From: a virus
Length of the DNA: 22,392 bases
Direction: 5' to 3' (one strand)
Virus record (IMG/VR): IMGVR_UViG_3300043438_001939
Location: 1-22,392 of that record
Below are positions 1-7,046 of this stretch, piece after piece. The notes under the pieces were generated by a model. The model searched no databases and was not told the DNA's origin. It saw only the letters and a program-made list of their open reading frames with translations. How positions within the stretch are numbered: the first letter of the stretch is position 1; the number at the start of each line of letters is the position of its first letter. The position numbers were made by a program, and so were the translations under genes.

Positions 1-1
1 A

Positions 2-403
2 ATTAAACACTGTTTCCTTTGTAGTGGTATTGGATCAAGACCTGAAATGAAGAGTTTGGATGTACTTTTACCGCATGGAGTTGATAACGGACAATTTATA
101 AGATTAAATGGGATGGGAGACTTTAAAAATGGATCCTATGGTGATTTGGTTGTAAGAATTGACCTTAAACCGCAAGATGGGTTTGACAAACTTGGTAATC
201 ATTTGATATATAACGCATTTTTGAATTTGGATGACATAACAATGGGTAATCTTAGGGTTCCACATCCAGATGGTGAATTAAGTGTTAAGATGCCAAGAAA
301 AGTGGACACATCAATTCCATTAAGAGTTAAATCAAAAGGTTTTAGGTTAGATACGGTAGGCGATCTAATGATTAATCAATTTGTTAAATTTGATAGGGAT
401 TAA
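2..403 (+). CDS. dnaJ: DnaJ-type co-chaperone, C-terminal part (5' end outside window)
   Basis: The reading frame is open from base 2, so the gene begins upstream of the window. The first codons give a CFLCSGIG sequence, the last CxxCxGxG zinc-binding repeat of a DnaJ zinc finger. About 120 residues follow that match the DnaJ C-terminal substrate-binding domains: LLPHGVDNGQFIRLNGMGD, then GDLVVRIDLKP, a GN-LIYN segment and VPHPDGELSVKMP. DnaJ proteins deliver unfolded clients to DnaK and stimulate its ATPase. A phage copy would probably redirect host DnaK towards phage assembly or replication proteins; that is inference. The J domain cannot be checked here. The ATG at 47 is internal because coding similarity extends upstream of it. 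The stop codon overlaps the stop of a convergent small gene. Confidence 0.88.
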   Translation: MKHCFLCSGIGSRPEMKSLDVLLPHGVDNGQFIRLNGMGDFKNGSYGDLVVRIDLKPQDGFDKLGNHLIYNAFLNLDDITMGNLRVPHPDGELSVKMPRKVDTSIPLRVKSKGFRLDTVGDLMINQFVKFDRD

Positions 404-561
404 AACATAGATATAATATCTCTAATACAAGATACCATACCATAAATTCCAAAGAAAAAGAATATCCCACCACCGATCAAAACAAATCTCTGTGTGTTTT
501 TAACTTTTTTACTTTCGCTACACGCTCTACATTTAACTTCTGTTGCTTTTTGGTCTTCCAT
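400..561 (-). CDS. Small CxxC single-pass membrane protein, 53 aa
   Basis: This short minus-strand ORF fills most of the gap after dnaJ. The N-terminal half is charged and carries a CRAC (CxxC) motif at residues 11-14. Residues about 25-46 are hydrophobic (FVLIGGGIFFFFGIYGMVS) and fit one transmembrane helix. The stop is shared with the dnaJ stop through the sequence ttaa, so the two genes converge with a 4-base overlap. An ATATTTAT element lies 30 bases upstream of its ATG on the minus strand. I do not recognise a family. A zinc-ribbon-like N-terminus with a membrane anchor is possible, but there is only one CxxC pair. Coding status is inferred from the membrane segment and lack of any alternative gene here. 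Confidence 0.5.
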   Translation of the reverse strand: MEDQKATEVKCRACSESKKVKNTQRFVLIGGGIFFFFGIYGMVSCIRDIISMF

Positions 562-591
562 AGTTATAATTTAATTGGGTTAGTATTGAAA

Positions 592-599
592 ATAAATAT
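592..599 (-). promoter_or_regulatory. ATATTTAT element (candidate phage promoter), minus strand
   Basis: The minus strand reads GATATTTATT here, matching the element found before many genes in the window. It is 30 bases from the ATG at 561, further than most copies, so this is one of the weaker examples. Confidence 0.35.
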
Positions 600-643
600 C
601 AAAAATATTTTTTAATTTTTAACGCACTTTTTTAATTTTAATG

Positions 644-651
644 ATATTTAT
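644..651 (+). promoter_or_regulatory. ATATTTAT element (candidate phage promoter)
   Basis: ATATTTAT ends 5 bases before the ATG at 657. The surrounding 18 bases (642-659) are identical to those at 11735-11752 in front of an unrelated gene. Confidence 0.5.
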
Positions 652-656
652 AATAT

Positions 657-815
657 ATGAGTAAACCAGGAAGACCAAAAAAAAATGAAGAGAACAAAAA
701 AGTTAAATACGGTATTAGTATTGATCGATATTTGTTTGATAAAATGAAGAATGAAAATGTTAGTGTGTCTAAATTCATTCAGATTTTAGTGAAAGAACAT
801 TATGAGAAAGTATAA
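657..815 (+). CDS. Small ribbon-helix-helix-like DNA-binding protein, 52 aa
   Basis: The product starts with a basic stretch containing GRPKK, which resembles an AT-hook core. It continues with VKYGISIDRYLFDKMK and a second helix, VSVSKFIQILVKEHYEKV. The order of one beta strand followed by two helices, with a YLFDKM...SVSKFIQ pattern, is typical of ribbon-helix-helix repressors of the Arc/CopG kind, which act as dimers with the strand in the DNA major groove. The assignment rests on this pattern and the length only. The start is set by the upstream ATATTTAT element 5 bases away. The gene overlaps the LAGLIDADG endonuclease gene by 14 bases in another frame, which suggests coupled translation. 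It may regulate this gene cluster. Confidence 0.65.
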   Translation: MSKPGRPKKNEENKKVKYGISIDRYLFDKMKNENVSVSKFIQILVKEHYEKV

Positions 816-1608
816 AGTTAATGAGCATTTCTTTGATAGTTTAAATGAAAAATCAATATATTGGCTTGGATTTTTATATGCTGACGGATTTGTTAGAATG
901 AAAGACGGAAAAAGTGGTGAGATGAAGTTAAAACTAAAAGATACTGACAAAAATCACATCCAAAAGTTTTTATTAGATATTGAAAGTGATGCTCCGATAA
1001 AATGTGGGATTGATAATAAAAGTAAATTTTGCTCAGTTTCCGTTAACTCAACTTATATGGTAAAAAAATTATTTAATTTAGGGTGCGTGGAAAAAAAGAC
1101 ACAAAAAATTAGATTACCAGATATATCTAAAAATTTTATGGGTGATTTTATTAGAGGATATTTTGATGGTGACGGAAGCATAACAAAAAATAAAAAAAGA
1201 CCCAATTCGTTTACCGTTAGTATATGTTCAAATAAGAAATTTAATGAAGATGTGGTTAAATATTTAGGGTATGGTAAAATTTATGAAGATAAAAATTTTT
1301 CTGTAATAAAAATAAATAAAATTGAAGATGTTAAAAAATTTAGAGATTTTATTTATTGTGAACCTCAGGAGTTATTAGGAAGGAAAAAAGAAGTTTTCGA
1401 CCAAATAAATAATAACTTCAAAAGGGATTACACCAAAACAAAAAATAGAAAAAAATATAAATTGACTAATCCTCATAATTTAACTATTATTATTGATAAC
1501 TTAAGGTTATTTTGTGATGAAAATAATTTAAAATACTCAACAATGTCTAATTTATCTAGAGGTGTTGGAAAAATGAATAAAGGTTGGAAATGCGAAATAA
1601 TAAAATAA
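802..1608 (+). CDS. LAGLIDADG homing endonuclease, 268 aa
   Basis: Two LAGLIDADG-type motifs are visible: LGFLYADGF at residues 22-30 and DFIRGYFDGDGSI at 115-127. Each places an acidic metal-binding residue (D28 and D124 or neighbour) at the end of the helix, so one chain should form a pseudodimeric nuclease that cuts one long asymmetric site. The last 50 residues (KYKLTNP...NLRLFCDENNLKYS...SRGVGKMNKGWKC) resemble the DNA-binding module often attached to phage homing nucleases. The gene is freestanding, with no intron or intein boundary that I can see. It is more AT-rich than neighbours. It sits between the RHH gene and the Dam-like gene, 10 bases before the latter, so it probably inserted between two formerly adjacent genes. 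Confidence 0.85.
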   Translation: MRKYKVNEHFFDSLNEKSIYWLGFLYADGFVRMKDGKSGEMKLKLKDTDKNHIQKFLLDIESDAPIKCGIDNKSKFCSVSVNSTYMVKKLFNLGCVEKKTQKIRLPDISKNFMGDFIRGYFDGDGSITKNKKRPNSFTVSICSNKKFNEDVVKYLGYGKIYEDKNFSVIKINKIEDVKKFRDFIYCEPQELLGRKKEVFDQINNNFKRDYTKTKNRKKYKLTNPHNLTIIIDNLRLFCDENNLKYSTMSNLSRGVGKMNKGWKCEIIK

Positions 1609-1618
1609 TAAGATAAAT

Positions 1619-2470
1619 ATGTGCGTAAGTTATATAGGGGGTAAATCAAAAATTGCCCCACAATTAATAATTCCTAATATCCCAAAAGATATTGAAGTTT
1701 TTATTGAGGTTTTTGGGGGTCAATTCTGGACATTTTTTAAAATGAACTTGGATGATTACCCAAATCTAAAAACAGTCGTTTATAACGACTTCAATAAACT
1801 GAACTATAATATGTATCAGTGTCTAAAAGACCATAAACAACTTCTTCAAGAATGTGAAAAATTCATAGTACAGGAAAAAGGAGTTTTTCCGACTAATCCT
1901 GTTTGTGAAGAACAATTTAACAGGTTTCAGGCTGAAATATTTAATGAAAATTTCAGCGTACAACCTTACGATTATGAAGTTGCCGCAAAATACGTCTATG
2001 TGTTGACACAAGTTTTTTCTGGAGCAAACCCATCTAAGTCAAAATTTATTAACCTAAAAGGTAAATATCATTCAAAATTTACCTCTTTTATGAATAAATT
2101 AAAGAAACCTGAATGGCAAAAAATGTTTGAAAGTATTACCTTTGTTGAAAATATGGATTTTGAAGATGTGATTGTGAAATATGACTCACCCACAACGTAT
2201 TTTTATGTTGACCCTCCATATTATATTGTAGGTGAAGGATCATACTATTCAAATCACGACTTCGATAGGGGAGATCACGAACGTTTGGCAAATGTATTAC
2301 ACAATATAAAAGGTAAATTTTCGTTATCATATTATGACTTTGATTTACTTAAAGAGTGGTTCCCCGAGGACAAATATAATTGGGTAAAAAAGGAGTTTGC
2401 TAAGGCGGCTTCAGCCAAAAAAGGGGAGAAACAAAATATGGGTGAGGAATTACTTATTATGAATTATTAA
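1619..2470 (+). CDS. dam: Dam-like DNA adenine N6-methyltransferase (D12 class), 283 aa
   Basis: This enzyme should transfer a methyl group from S-adenosylmethionine to adenine N6 in duplex DNA. The D12-class motif order is clear: YIGGKSKIAP at residues 5-14, FIEVFGGQFW at 28-37 (SAM-binding motif I), VYNDFNKLNYNMY at 54-66, and the catalytic motif IV YVDPPYY at 196-202. The length fits Dam proteins (about 270-290). Motif I is unusual: the common form is E-P-F-x-G-G-G, whereas here Val replaces Pro and the glycine run is followed by QFW. The start ATG lies just before YIGGK, so little N-terminal extension is possible. The likely roles are self-modification against host restriction or marking of phage DNA. 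No cognate nuclease is adjacent, and the target sequence cannot be read from the protein. Confidence 0.88.
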   Translation: MCVSYIGGKSKIAPQLIIPNIPKDIEVFIEVFGGQFWTFFKMNLDDYPNLKTVVYNDFNKLNYNMYQCLKDHKQLLQECEKFIVQEKGVFPTNPVCEEQFNRFQAEIFNENFSVQPYDYEVAAKYVYVLTQVFSGANPSKSKFINLKGKYHSKFTSFMNKLKKPEWQKMFESITFVENMDFEDVIVKYDSPTTYFYVDPPYYIVGEGSYYSNHDFDRGDHERLANVLHNIKGKFSLSYYDFDLLKEWFPEDKYNWVKKEFAKAASAKKGEKQNMGEELLIMNY

Positions 2471-2486
2471 TTTTCTGCATTTTCTA

Positions 2487-2494
2487 ATATTTAT
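2487..2494 (+). promoter_or_regulatory. ATATTTAT element (candidate phage promoter)
   Basis: ATATTTAT followed by a 14-base A-rich spacer before the ATG at 2509. The same spacing recurs at 5112 and, on the minus strand, at 11677. Confidence 0.5.
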
Positions 2495-2508
2495 TATAAA
2501 AAAATAAT

Positions 2509-3885
2509 ATGTCATTACGCTTTACAAACTTATTAAAAGACCTAATCGTAGAAAGCTCTAGATTTCAGGTTCTTTATGACAAATTCGTTAAACCACAACA
2601 AAAAGGACAAAGAGGAATTCTTCCGTTTGAAACTTTATTTGCGTTGATTGCTGCGGATCCAACGTCAAAAATTCCTGATGGAATGGATATTGATAATGTA
2701 AAACCACAAGATATGGACCGAGTTAAAATCGGTAAATACGCTCAATGGTTATTGAAGAATTTTGTAACACCTAGATTACCTGAAGATCATCCTTTAATGA
2801 TTTCAGATCCACAATCACCTCAATACAAACAAGCTTTAAAAGAATACCAAGATTTATTTTTGGAGGATTTGTATAAAGTAACAGGAGACCTTCAAAAGTT
2901 TGAAAGATTTAAAAATAGATTACCACAAGAATTACGTGATATCAATAAGTTAACACCTGAAACTCTTTACGATCAAGTTAAAGATTTTAGTTTAGAAAAA
3001 ACTAAGGCAACTAAAGACGAGAAAAAAGAGGCTTCTAAAACTTACGAACACCCTGGTGCGGATGTTGTTTATCGTGGACAAGATTGGACGGTGGCTAAAA
3101 TTTCTGACACAGGTCAAATTGGTAAAGATGCCGCTTGTTTCTATGGTGGGTCTTATCAAGAACCATCTAAAGGTGAAACAAGATGGTGTACATCATCACC
3201 TGGTTTAACTTGGTTTGATCGTTACATTAAAGATGGTCCATTGTATGTGGTTATACCTAATAAAGGTGTTACATACCAAGGGGATAAAGAGTATGGTGAT
3301 GTATCGGGTCTTCCGTCACTTCGTTACCAATTCCACTTCCCATCCAACCAATTTATGGACCCGGCAGATAAACAAATAAATTTAATTGATTTTTTAAATA
3401 CAAATGAAGAAAGCTTAAAACAATTCTTCAAACCTGAATTTATGAAATCAATAACAGGTGAGAAAGGTAGGAAAGTTCAAGTTGATTACCCTGGTGATTC
3501 GGCGTCTAAATTCATAGCGTTATATGGTTTTGATGAATTCTTTGAAACATTACCAGATAACCTTGAAAGATTCACATTTAAAAACACTAGTAAGGGAGAT
3601 AATTTCGCTCTTAACATACCTGACGATATCTCAAGATTTAAAGATCTTTCAGCATTGAATTTGGTAGGTTGTGTAGCATCAATTCCTGATTCTATTTGTG
3701 GGTTAGAAAACTTACAATACTTATCACTTCCTGATAATCCCAAACTACAAAAATTACCTGAATGTGTTGGTAATATGCCAAACTTAATGGTTCTTAACAT
3801 ACCGGGTGGTAAAGAAAGAGGAGTCATTCCTGATTCAGTATATCAAAGAGCGGAACAAGATGATGATTTCCACATTTTTGAATAA
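2509..3885 (+). CDS. Leucine-rich-repeat protein with N-terminal processing-site-like tag, 458 aa
   Basis: The N-terminus (MSLRFTNLLKDLIVESSRF) is an amphipathic stretch ending in LIVE-SS at residues 12-17, close to the (L/I)-x-E cleavage signal of T4-type prohead proteases. A helical region covers residues 20-190. A central domain around residues 195-265 holds CFYGGSYQEP...TRWCTSSPGLTWFDRY..GPLYVVIPNK; similar W-C-T/I motifs occur in phage proteins of unknown function. The last about 120 residues show leucine-rich repeats: LSALNLVGCVASIPDSICG and NLQYLSLPDNPKLQKLPECVG. I infer a virion-associated or internal head protein, with the LRRs for protein binding. An ATATTTAT element precedes the gene and a strong terminator follows, so it is probably monocistronic. 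No catalytic function can be assigned. Confidence 0.7.
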   Translation: MSLRFTNLLKDLIVESSRFQVLYDKFVKPQQKGQRGILPFETLFALIAADPTSKIPDGMDIDNVKPQDMDRVKIGKYAQWLLKNFVTPRLPEDHPLMISDPQSPQYKQALKEYQDLFLEDLYKVTGDLQKFERFKNRLPQELRDINKLTPETLYDQVKDFSLEKTKATKDEKKEASKTYEHPGADVVYRGQDWTVAKISDTGQIGKDAACFYGGSYQEPSKGETRWCTSSPGLTWFDRYIKDGPLYVVIPNKGVTYQGDKEYGDVSGLPSLRYQFHFPSNQFMDPADKQINLIDFLNTNEESLKQFFKPEFMKSITGEKGRKVQVDYPGDSASKFIALYGFDEFFETLPDNLERFTFKNTSKGDNFALNIPDDISRFKDLSALNLVGCVASIPDSICGLENLQYLSLPDNPKLQKLPECVGNMPNLMVLNIPGGKERGVIPDSVYQRAEQDDDFHIFE

Positions 3886-3903
3886 CAAACACAAACAATA
3901 AAT

Positions 3904-3929
3904 AAAGCCCACCTTATGGTGGGTTTTTT
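3904..3929 (+). terminator. Rho-independent terminator
   Basis: The stem AAAGCCCACC / GGTGGGTTT has a TTAT loop and is followed by a T tract. It lies 19 bases after the LRR gene and just before the next ATATTTAT element. Confidence 0.85.
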
Positions 3930-3939
3930 ATTATAAGAA

Positions 3940-3947
3940 GTATTTAT
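3940..3947 (+). promoter_or_regulatory. GTATTTAT element (variant candidate phage promoter)
   Basis: One base differs from ATATTTAT. It ends 5 bases before the ATG at 3953 and sits directly after a terminator, where a new promoter is expected. Confidence 0.5.
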
Positions 3948-3952
3948 CGTAT

Positions 3953-4543
3953 ATGAAAATCATAATTACAGAAGAACAATATGGCAAACTGACTAAAGAG
4001 AAACTTAGAAAACTTTGTTATGCTGTATGGAACAATCAAAAAAAGAGGGGTAAAGAACCACACATTGATGATGTAATTTATGATGTGAGTGGTATTCAAA
4101 AAGATAGTAATGAAGATTATAAAATTATCAGACCAATATGGTATGAGTACAATGGGGGGTTTAATAGTTTAGCGGATAGAATAGTAGATGAAATTGAGGG
4201 TAAAATTTTTGACCTTAAAAGTGATTGGGGCAATTTAGATACTAAAATAAAGGTCGATCAAATTTATCTAAATTCATTTTACGGTTTACCAAAGTCAATT
4301 AACATTTCTGTGGATCTTAATAATCAAGGTACTATGGACTTTATGATGTATGAGGAAGGTACCGATAACGAAATTAACGTAAATGATACAATAGAAGCCG
4401 CATATATGGAAGCATTAGGTAACTATGAATCTACAGACTTTAAAGATTATTTAGAGGGTGAAGTTTACGATCTTTTATATAAAAAAATAAAAAAATATGG
4501 AATCCCACTTGAGGATGTATCCGTTGATTTAAAAGAATTTTAA
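3953..4543 (+). CDS. Unknown protein with ITEEQ-type N-terminal module, 196 aa
   Basis: The protein opens with KIIITEEQYGKL (residues 2-13), the clearest example of the short N-terminal module shared across this window. The rest is acidic and mixed alpha/beta: a helical region with WNNQKKRGKEPHIDDVIYDVSG at about 27-48 and a segment around 105-140 with alternating strands (INISVDLNNQGTMDFMMY). The final part is helical. I do not recognise the family and see no catalytic motif, signal peptide or membrane segment. The position between a terminator plus ATATTTAT element upstream and a host-type promoter downstream suggests a single-gene unit expressed late. Packaging into the virion is inferred from the N-terminus only. 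Confidence 0.6.
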   Translation: MKIIITEEQYGKLTKEKLRKLCYAVWNNQKKRGKEPHIDDVIYDVSGIQKDSNEDYKIIRPIWYEYNGGFNSLADRIVDEIEGKIFDLKSDWGNLDTKIKVDQIYLNSFYGLPKSINISVDLNNQGTMDFMMYEEGTDNEINVNDTIEAAYMEALGNYESTDFKDYLEGEVYDLLYKKIKKYGIPLEDVSVDLKEF

Positions 4544-4554
4544 TTATATTTTTG
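4524..4554 (+). promoter_or_regulatory. Bacteroidota-type promoter (TTG-N20-TATTTTTG)
   Basis: A -33-like TTG at 4524-4526, a 20-base gap, then TATTTTTG at 4547-4554, matching the TAnnTTTG consensus. The ATG at 4560 follows after 5 bases, so the transcript would have almost no leader. The -33 part lies inside the upstream gene. Confidence 0.65.
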
Positions 4555-4559
4555 TTGTT

Positions 4560-4799
4560 ATGGGACCAATAGAAAAAAAAATCAAAGAGTATCTTAATAA
4601 AGAGGGATTATCTGAAGAAACAAGATTAATCCTTAAGAACCTAAAAAGTGAGGTGAAAGAAATAGAGCCTATCATTATTAATGAGGGGTATCACCAAGGA
4701 TATAGTGATAAAGAACGTGGTAAAAACCCAACCTGGAATCACTTCAAAACAAGATATTACAACTATATATCAAAAATGAAATTTGGTCAATTGCCTTAA
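4560..4799 (+). CDS. Small conserved-looking phage protein, 79 aa
   Basis: The N-terminal half is a charged amphipathic helix (MGPIEKKIKEYLNKEGL, then LILKNLKSEVKEIEP). The C-terminal half is compact and rich in aromatic residues and His: INEGYHQGYSDKERGKNPT followed by WNHFKTRYYNYIS. I recognise no domain. The start is supported by the host-type promoter five bases upstream and by the lack of another in-frame start nearby. It is not tagged like its neighbours, and its promoter class differs, which suggests expression soon after infection rather than virion packaging. No membrane segment or cysteine is present. Confidence 0.6.
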   Translation: MGPIEKKIKEYLNKEGLSEETRLILKNLKSEVKEIEPIIINEGYHQGYSDKERGKNPTWNHFKTRYYNYISKMKFGQLP

Positions 4800-4813
4800 T
4801 ATTTGTATCTTTG
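4783..4813 (+). promoter_or_regulatory. Bacteroidota-type promoter (TTG-N20-TATCTTTG)
   Basis: TTG at 4783-4785 and TATCTTTG at 4806-4813, with a 20-base gap. The next ATG is exactly four bases downstream (4818). The element overlaps the end of the previous gene. Confidence 0.75.
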
Positions 4814-4817
4814 TTTT

Positions 4818-5105
4818 ATGGAAAATTTGAATTCATTAGATTTAGTTGCAATTAAATCACTTTGTAAGAAGTATGGTATTGGGACCATAGGTGAAAAAAA
4901 AGAACTAATAAAAAAGTTAAAATATTTTTTAGACCCAATTGATGATGTGTTGAATACTCATCCTGGTAGAAAATTACCACCAGAAAAAAAAATCATTGGT
5001 ATAAAGTTATCTGAAAGAGAGAAACTTAACGAAACCCTTAAGAAAAAAGGTAAATTCTTATATTATTCCTTAGGATATCAGTATTATCTCGTAACGGAAC
5101 AATAA
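4818..5105 (+). CDS. SAP-like DNA-binding protein, 95 aa
   Basis: Residues about 6-38 (SLDLVAIKSLCKKYGI...GEKKELIKKLKYFL) match the SAP fold pattern: two short helices around a G-x-K/R-x-E-L-I-x-x-L core, as in many DNA-binding and chromatin-associated proteins. The basic remainder, with KLPPEKKIIGIKLSEREKL and a Tyr-rich end, gives no further hint. Upstream in-frame codons back to a TTG at 4803 lie within the promoter, so the ATG at 4818 is the better start. The function is probably DNA binding or recruitment, but the partner is unknown. The host-type promoter suggests early expression. Confidence 0.68.
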   Translation: MENLNSLDLVAIKSLCKKYGIGTIGEKKELIKKLKYFLDPIDDVLNTHPGRKLPPEKKIIGIKLSEREKLNETLKKKGKFLYYSLGYQYYLVTEQ

Positions 5106-5111
5106 ACCTAG

Positions 5112-5119
5112 ATATTTAT
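5112..5119 (+). promoter_or_regulatory. ATATTTAT element (candidate phage promoter)
   Basis: GATATTTATT lies 14 bases before the ATG at 5134, with an A-rich spacer as at 2487. It would drive the 5134 and 5438 genes together. Confidence 0.5.
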
Positions 5120-5133
5120 TAAATAAAAAAACT

Positions 5134-5436
5134 ATGAAGAAGAACATTAATGAAGAACTTCAGGATATCAAGTTTTTGTTTTCATACAAACCTGGTGTTG
5201 TTTTATCCGAACAAGTTGAGGATGATGAAGTTGATTTTGATATGATGGACACTGAAATGGCGGAACAGAGAGAAGTTGAAACTCCTGTTAAACCTGGAAT
5301 CAAAACCCCAACAAAACCATCTAAACCTGGAACACCATATCGTCCTAAGCCAGGACCTAAGAAAGCACCTAAAGCTAAAAAGGCAGATTTACCTAATTGG
5401 TTAACGTTTGATGAACTTGGAATTGAATTCGAATAA
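5134..5436 (+). CDS. Tagged proline/lysine-rich protein, 100 aa
   Basis: The N-terminus (MKKNINEELQDIKFLFSYKP) forms a short amphipathic helix and ends in VLSE-Q at residues 23-27, a candidate prohead-protease site. An acidic patch (EDDEVDFDMMD) follows, then a low-complexity Pro/Lys region at 50-87 with repeated KPG and TPxKP units. The protein closes with LPNWLTFDELGIEFE. The middle is probably disordered and basic, like T4 internal proteins that pack with DNA, though that analogy is inference. The stop codon is one base before the ATG of the next gene (TAA T ATG), so the pair should be co-translated. It could also be a scaffold or linker. Confidence 0.65.
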   Translation: MKKNINEELQDIKFLFSYKPGVVLSEQVEDDEVDFDMMDTEMAEQREVETPVKPGIKTPTKPSKPGTPYRPKPGPKKAPKAKKADLPNWLTFDELGIEFE

Positions 5437-5437
5437 T

Positions 5438-6682
5438 ATGAAAAAAATAGAAGAAAAATTATATACCGAAGGGATCACAAAAAAACAATTTTTGAGATTG
5501 GCGGAAGCACCTATCGATTACGAAGGGCCTGAAAGAATGGAACCTGGCATCGAAAAAAAAATAACAGGTAAAGAAACCCCTTATCACGGATTTCCTGCGG
5601 TTCCAGAAATGGATCGAGATTATATCGAATTAATCTCTTCTAAGAGATTTAAGGATTCGGTTGAAAAAGTAAGGGCGGCAATGGGAGACACAAGAGCTAT
5701 CCAAGGAAGTAACCCCCTTATGACTCTTATGATGACGGCAATGCAATCAATGCAACAACTTGTTATGATTCAAATGCAAAACAAAGAGGCTCTTGAGAAA
5801 TTAGCTGTTGATTTGGTTAGAAAAGAGATGGGTATTCCTGAAGATGCAATGCAATTTAAAGCAGAACTTGTTATGCAACCTATGGGATCTGCAGAAGGTA
5901 TGAAACAAGAACCTGAAATGCCATCTGAAGAAGAGATCGAAGAATTTATGGGTGACGTTGAAACATTCAACCTTGAAAGAGCGAAAAGAAGATTTATTAA
6001 TTCATTAATCCAAGGAGCGGCTTTCAAAGGAGGGCATATGTTTAATATGGCTAAAAATGAGATCAATAATATTAACCCGAGGTTAATGGATTTATTTACT
6101 ACCACACAAGCTCTTATGGAACACGCTTATTGGTTATATCCTGATATGGAAGGTATGGCCGGCGGTGGCGGTGGACAAATGGGTCAATCGGAAGTTGATG
6201 AAGAAACGGATCCACCAACGGTAAAAGCAAAGGCAATGACTTTCCCTCTTTTGGTACACGAATTGGTTAAGGGTGTTTACGAAGTGTTCGGAACTCACGG
6301 ATTACCTGATGATCCAAAACAACAAGAAATGGTGTTAAATGCTGAAGATACGTTACCTGCTGAAATTTGGGATTCCCGATTGGGTCCAATTTTCTGGGAG
6401 AAATTTACCTCAACATATCCTATAGAGTTATTTGAAGAGGATATGAAACACATCCAACATTACTTATTTATGAGATTCTCGGCATTAAACGCTGAAGAAT
6501 TTATGAAAGTTGCAAAACTTATCTTGAGAGGTGATCCAAAAGGAGAACAAATAATTCAAGGAATGGTTAACGATATTATTCGTGAATTGAAAGAACAAGA
6601 TTTCAAAGACGCAATGGGTGGTGAAGATGATGATTACGATGATGATGATTTGAGTGGAATAGATATTAGTGATTTATTTTGA
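5438..6682 (+). CDS. Large acidic tagged protein, probably virion-associated, 414 aa
   Basis: I chose ATG 5438 because earlier in-frame codons overlap the preceding gene. The N-terminus reads KKIEEKLYTEGITKKQFLRL followed by AEAP. It contains the ITKKQF version of the shared module, then LAE-A at residues 21-24, an exact match to the T4 gp21 type of cleavage site. A Met/Gln-rich helix (about residues 95-125, MTAMQSMQQLVMIQMQNKEAL), an acidic linker and a long helical domain with RAKRRFINSLIQGAAFKGGH follow. A Gly-rich loop lies near residue 240, and the C-terminus is very acidic (EDDDYDDDDLSGID). No enzyme motif is visible. I infer a structural or internal head protein. It follows the 5134 gene in one transcript. 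Confidence 0.65.
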   Translation: MKKIEEKLYTEGITKKQFLRLAEAPIDYEGPERMEPGIEKKITGKETPYHGFPAVPEMDRDYIELISSKRFKDSVEKVRAAMGDTRAIQGSNPLMTLMMTAMQSMQQLVMIQMQNKEALEKLAVDLVRKEMGIPEDAMQFKAELVMQPMGSAEGMKQEPEMPSEEEIEEFMGDVETFNLERAKRRFINSLIQGAAFKGGHMFNMAKNEINNINPRLMDLFTTTQALMEHAYWLYPDMEGMAGGGGGQMGQSEVDEETDPPTVKAKAMTFPLLVHELVKGVYEVFGTHGLPDDPKQQEMVLNAEDTLPAEIWDSRLGPIFWEKFTSTYPIELFEEDMKHIQHYLFMRFSALNAEEFMKVAKLILRGDPKGEQIIQGMVNDIIRELKEQDFKDAMGGEDDDYDDDDLSGIDISDLF

Positions 6683-6709
6683 CATAGAATCATAAAACTA
6701 TTATATTTG
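6679..6709 (+). promoter_or_regulatory. Bacteroidota-type promoter (TTG-N20-TATATTTG)
   Basis: TTG at 6679-6681 overlaps the stop of the previous gene. A 20-base gap leads to TATATTTG at 6702-6709, and the ATG at 6714 follows after four T residues. Both boxes and spacing match the promoters at 4783 and 22154. Confidence 0.78.
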
Positions 6710-6713
6710 TTTT

Positions 6714-7010
6714 ATGAAAAATATAGATTGTGAGATTTACATAAGTCAGTTGATTTCTTTTTTTGAAAACAACCCAAATGATTTAAGTGATTTGATAGGA
6801 CAAGTCCAAAAAGAGGAATTCTATCAGAAACTAAGGGAAAGATGTGAAAAGAATTATGATGAAAATAATGATCACGTTATATCGAGAAAACAAATGATTG
6901 ATATTGTGATTGAGTTAAAAGCTCCTGAACTTCATCAAATGTTAAATCCTGAGAACGAAATTGAAGGATTCATACAGAAAACTAAATGGGGTGATATCAT
7001 CCTAAATTAA
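6714..7010 (+). CDS. Unknown acidic helical protein, 98 aa
   Basis: A mostly helical, acidic protein: EIYISQLISFFENNPNDLSD, then EEFYQKLRERCEKNYDENND, a basic turn (ISRKQMIDIVIELK) and a short C-terminus ending in KTKWGDIILN. I do not assign a family. There is no signal peptide, membrane helix, nucleotide-binding loop or metal-binding cluster. Its own complete host-type promoter and the strong palindromic terminator just after the stop make it a self-contained single-gene unit. The start ATG is four bases after the promoter box, implying a leaderless or nearly leaderless mRNA. An early takeover or regulatory role is possible but not shown by sequence. Confidence 0.6.
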   Translation: MKNIDCEIYISQLISFFENNPNDLSDLIGQVQKEEFYQKLRERCEKNYDENNDHVISRKQMIDIVIELKAPELHQMLNPENEIEGFIQKTKWGDIILN

Positions 7011-7036
7011 AACCACGATATCGTGGTTTTTTTTTT
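7009..7036 (+). terminator. Rho-independent terminator
   Basis: AACCACG / CGTGGTT stem with an ATAT loop, immediately after the stop codon and followed by about ten T residues. Confidence 0.85.
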
Positions 7037-7046
7037 CATATTTTTT

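Noticed and set aside
644-652. T4 late promoter (TATAAATA)
   Set aside because: On the coding strand the sequence reads TATTTAT, the reverse complement of the T4 core, and it does so before genes on both strands. I therefore treat it as a distinct element.
802-1608. Intron- or intein-encoded endonuclease
   Set aside because: The gene stands alone between complete reading frames; I found no split exon or intein splice residues.
4803-4820. Earlier TTG start for the SAP-like gene
   Set aside because: The extra codons lie inside a well-formed TATCTTTG box; ATG 4818 has the standard four-base spacing.
5408-5440. Earlier TTG start for the 414-residue protein
   Set aside because: It lies within the preceding gene in another frame; ATG 5438 begins the tag and follows the upstream stop by one base.
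5770-6105. Minus-strand ORF inside the 414-residue gene, and similar ones at 3486-3827, 7600-7878 and 18416-18733
   Set aside because: Each is fully contained in a better-supported plus-strand gene and has no promoter, start signal or recognisable domain.
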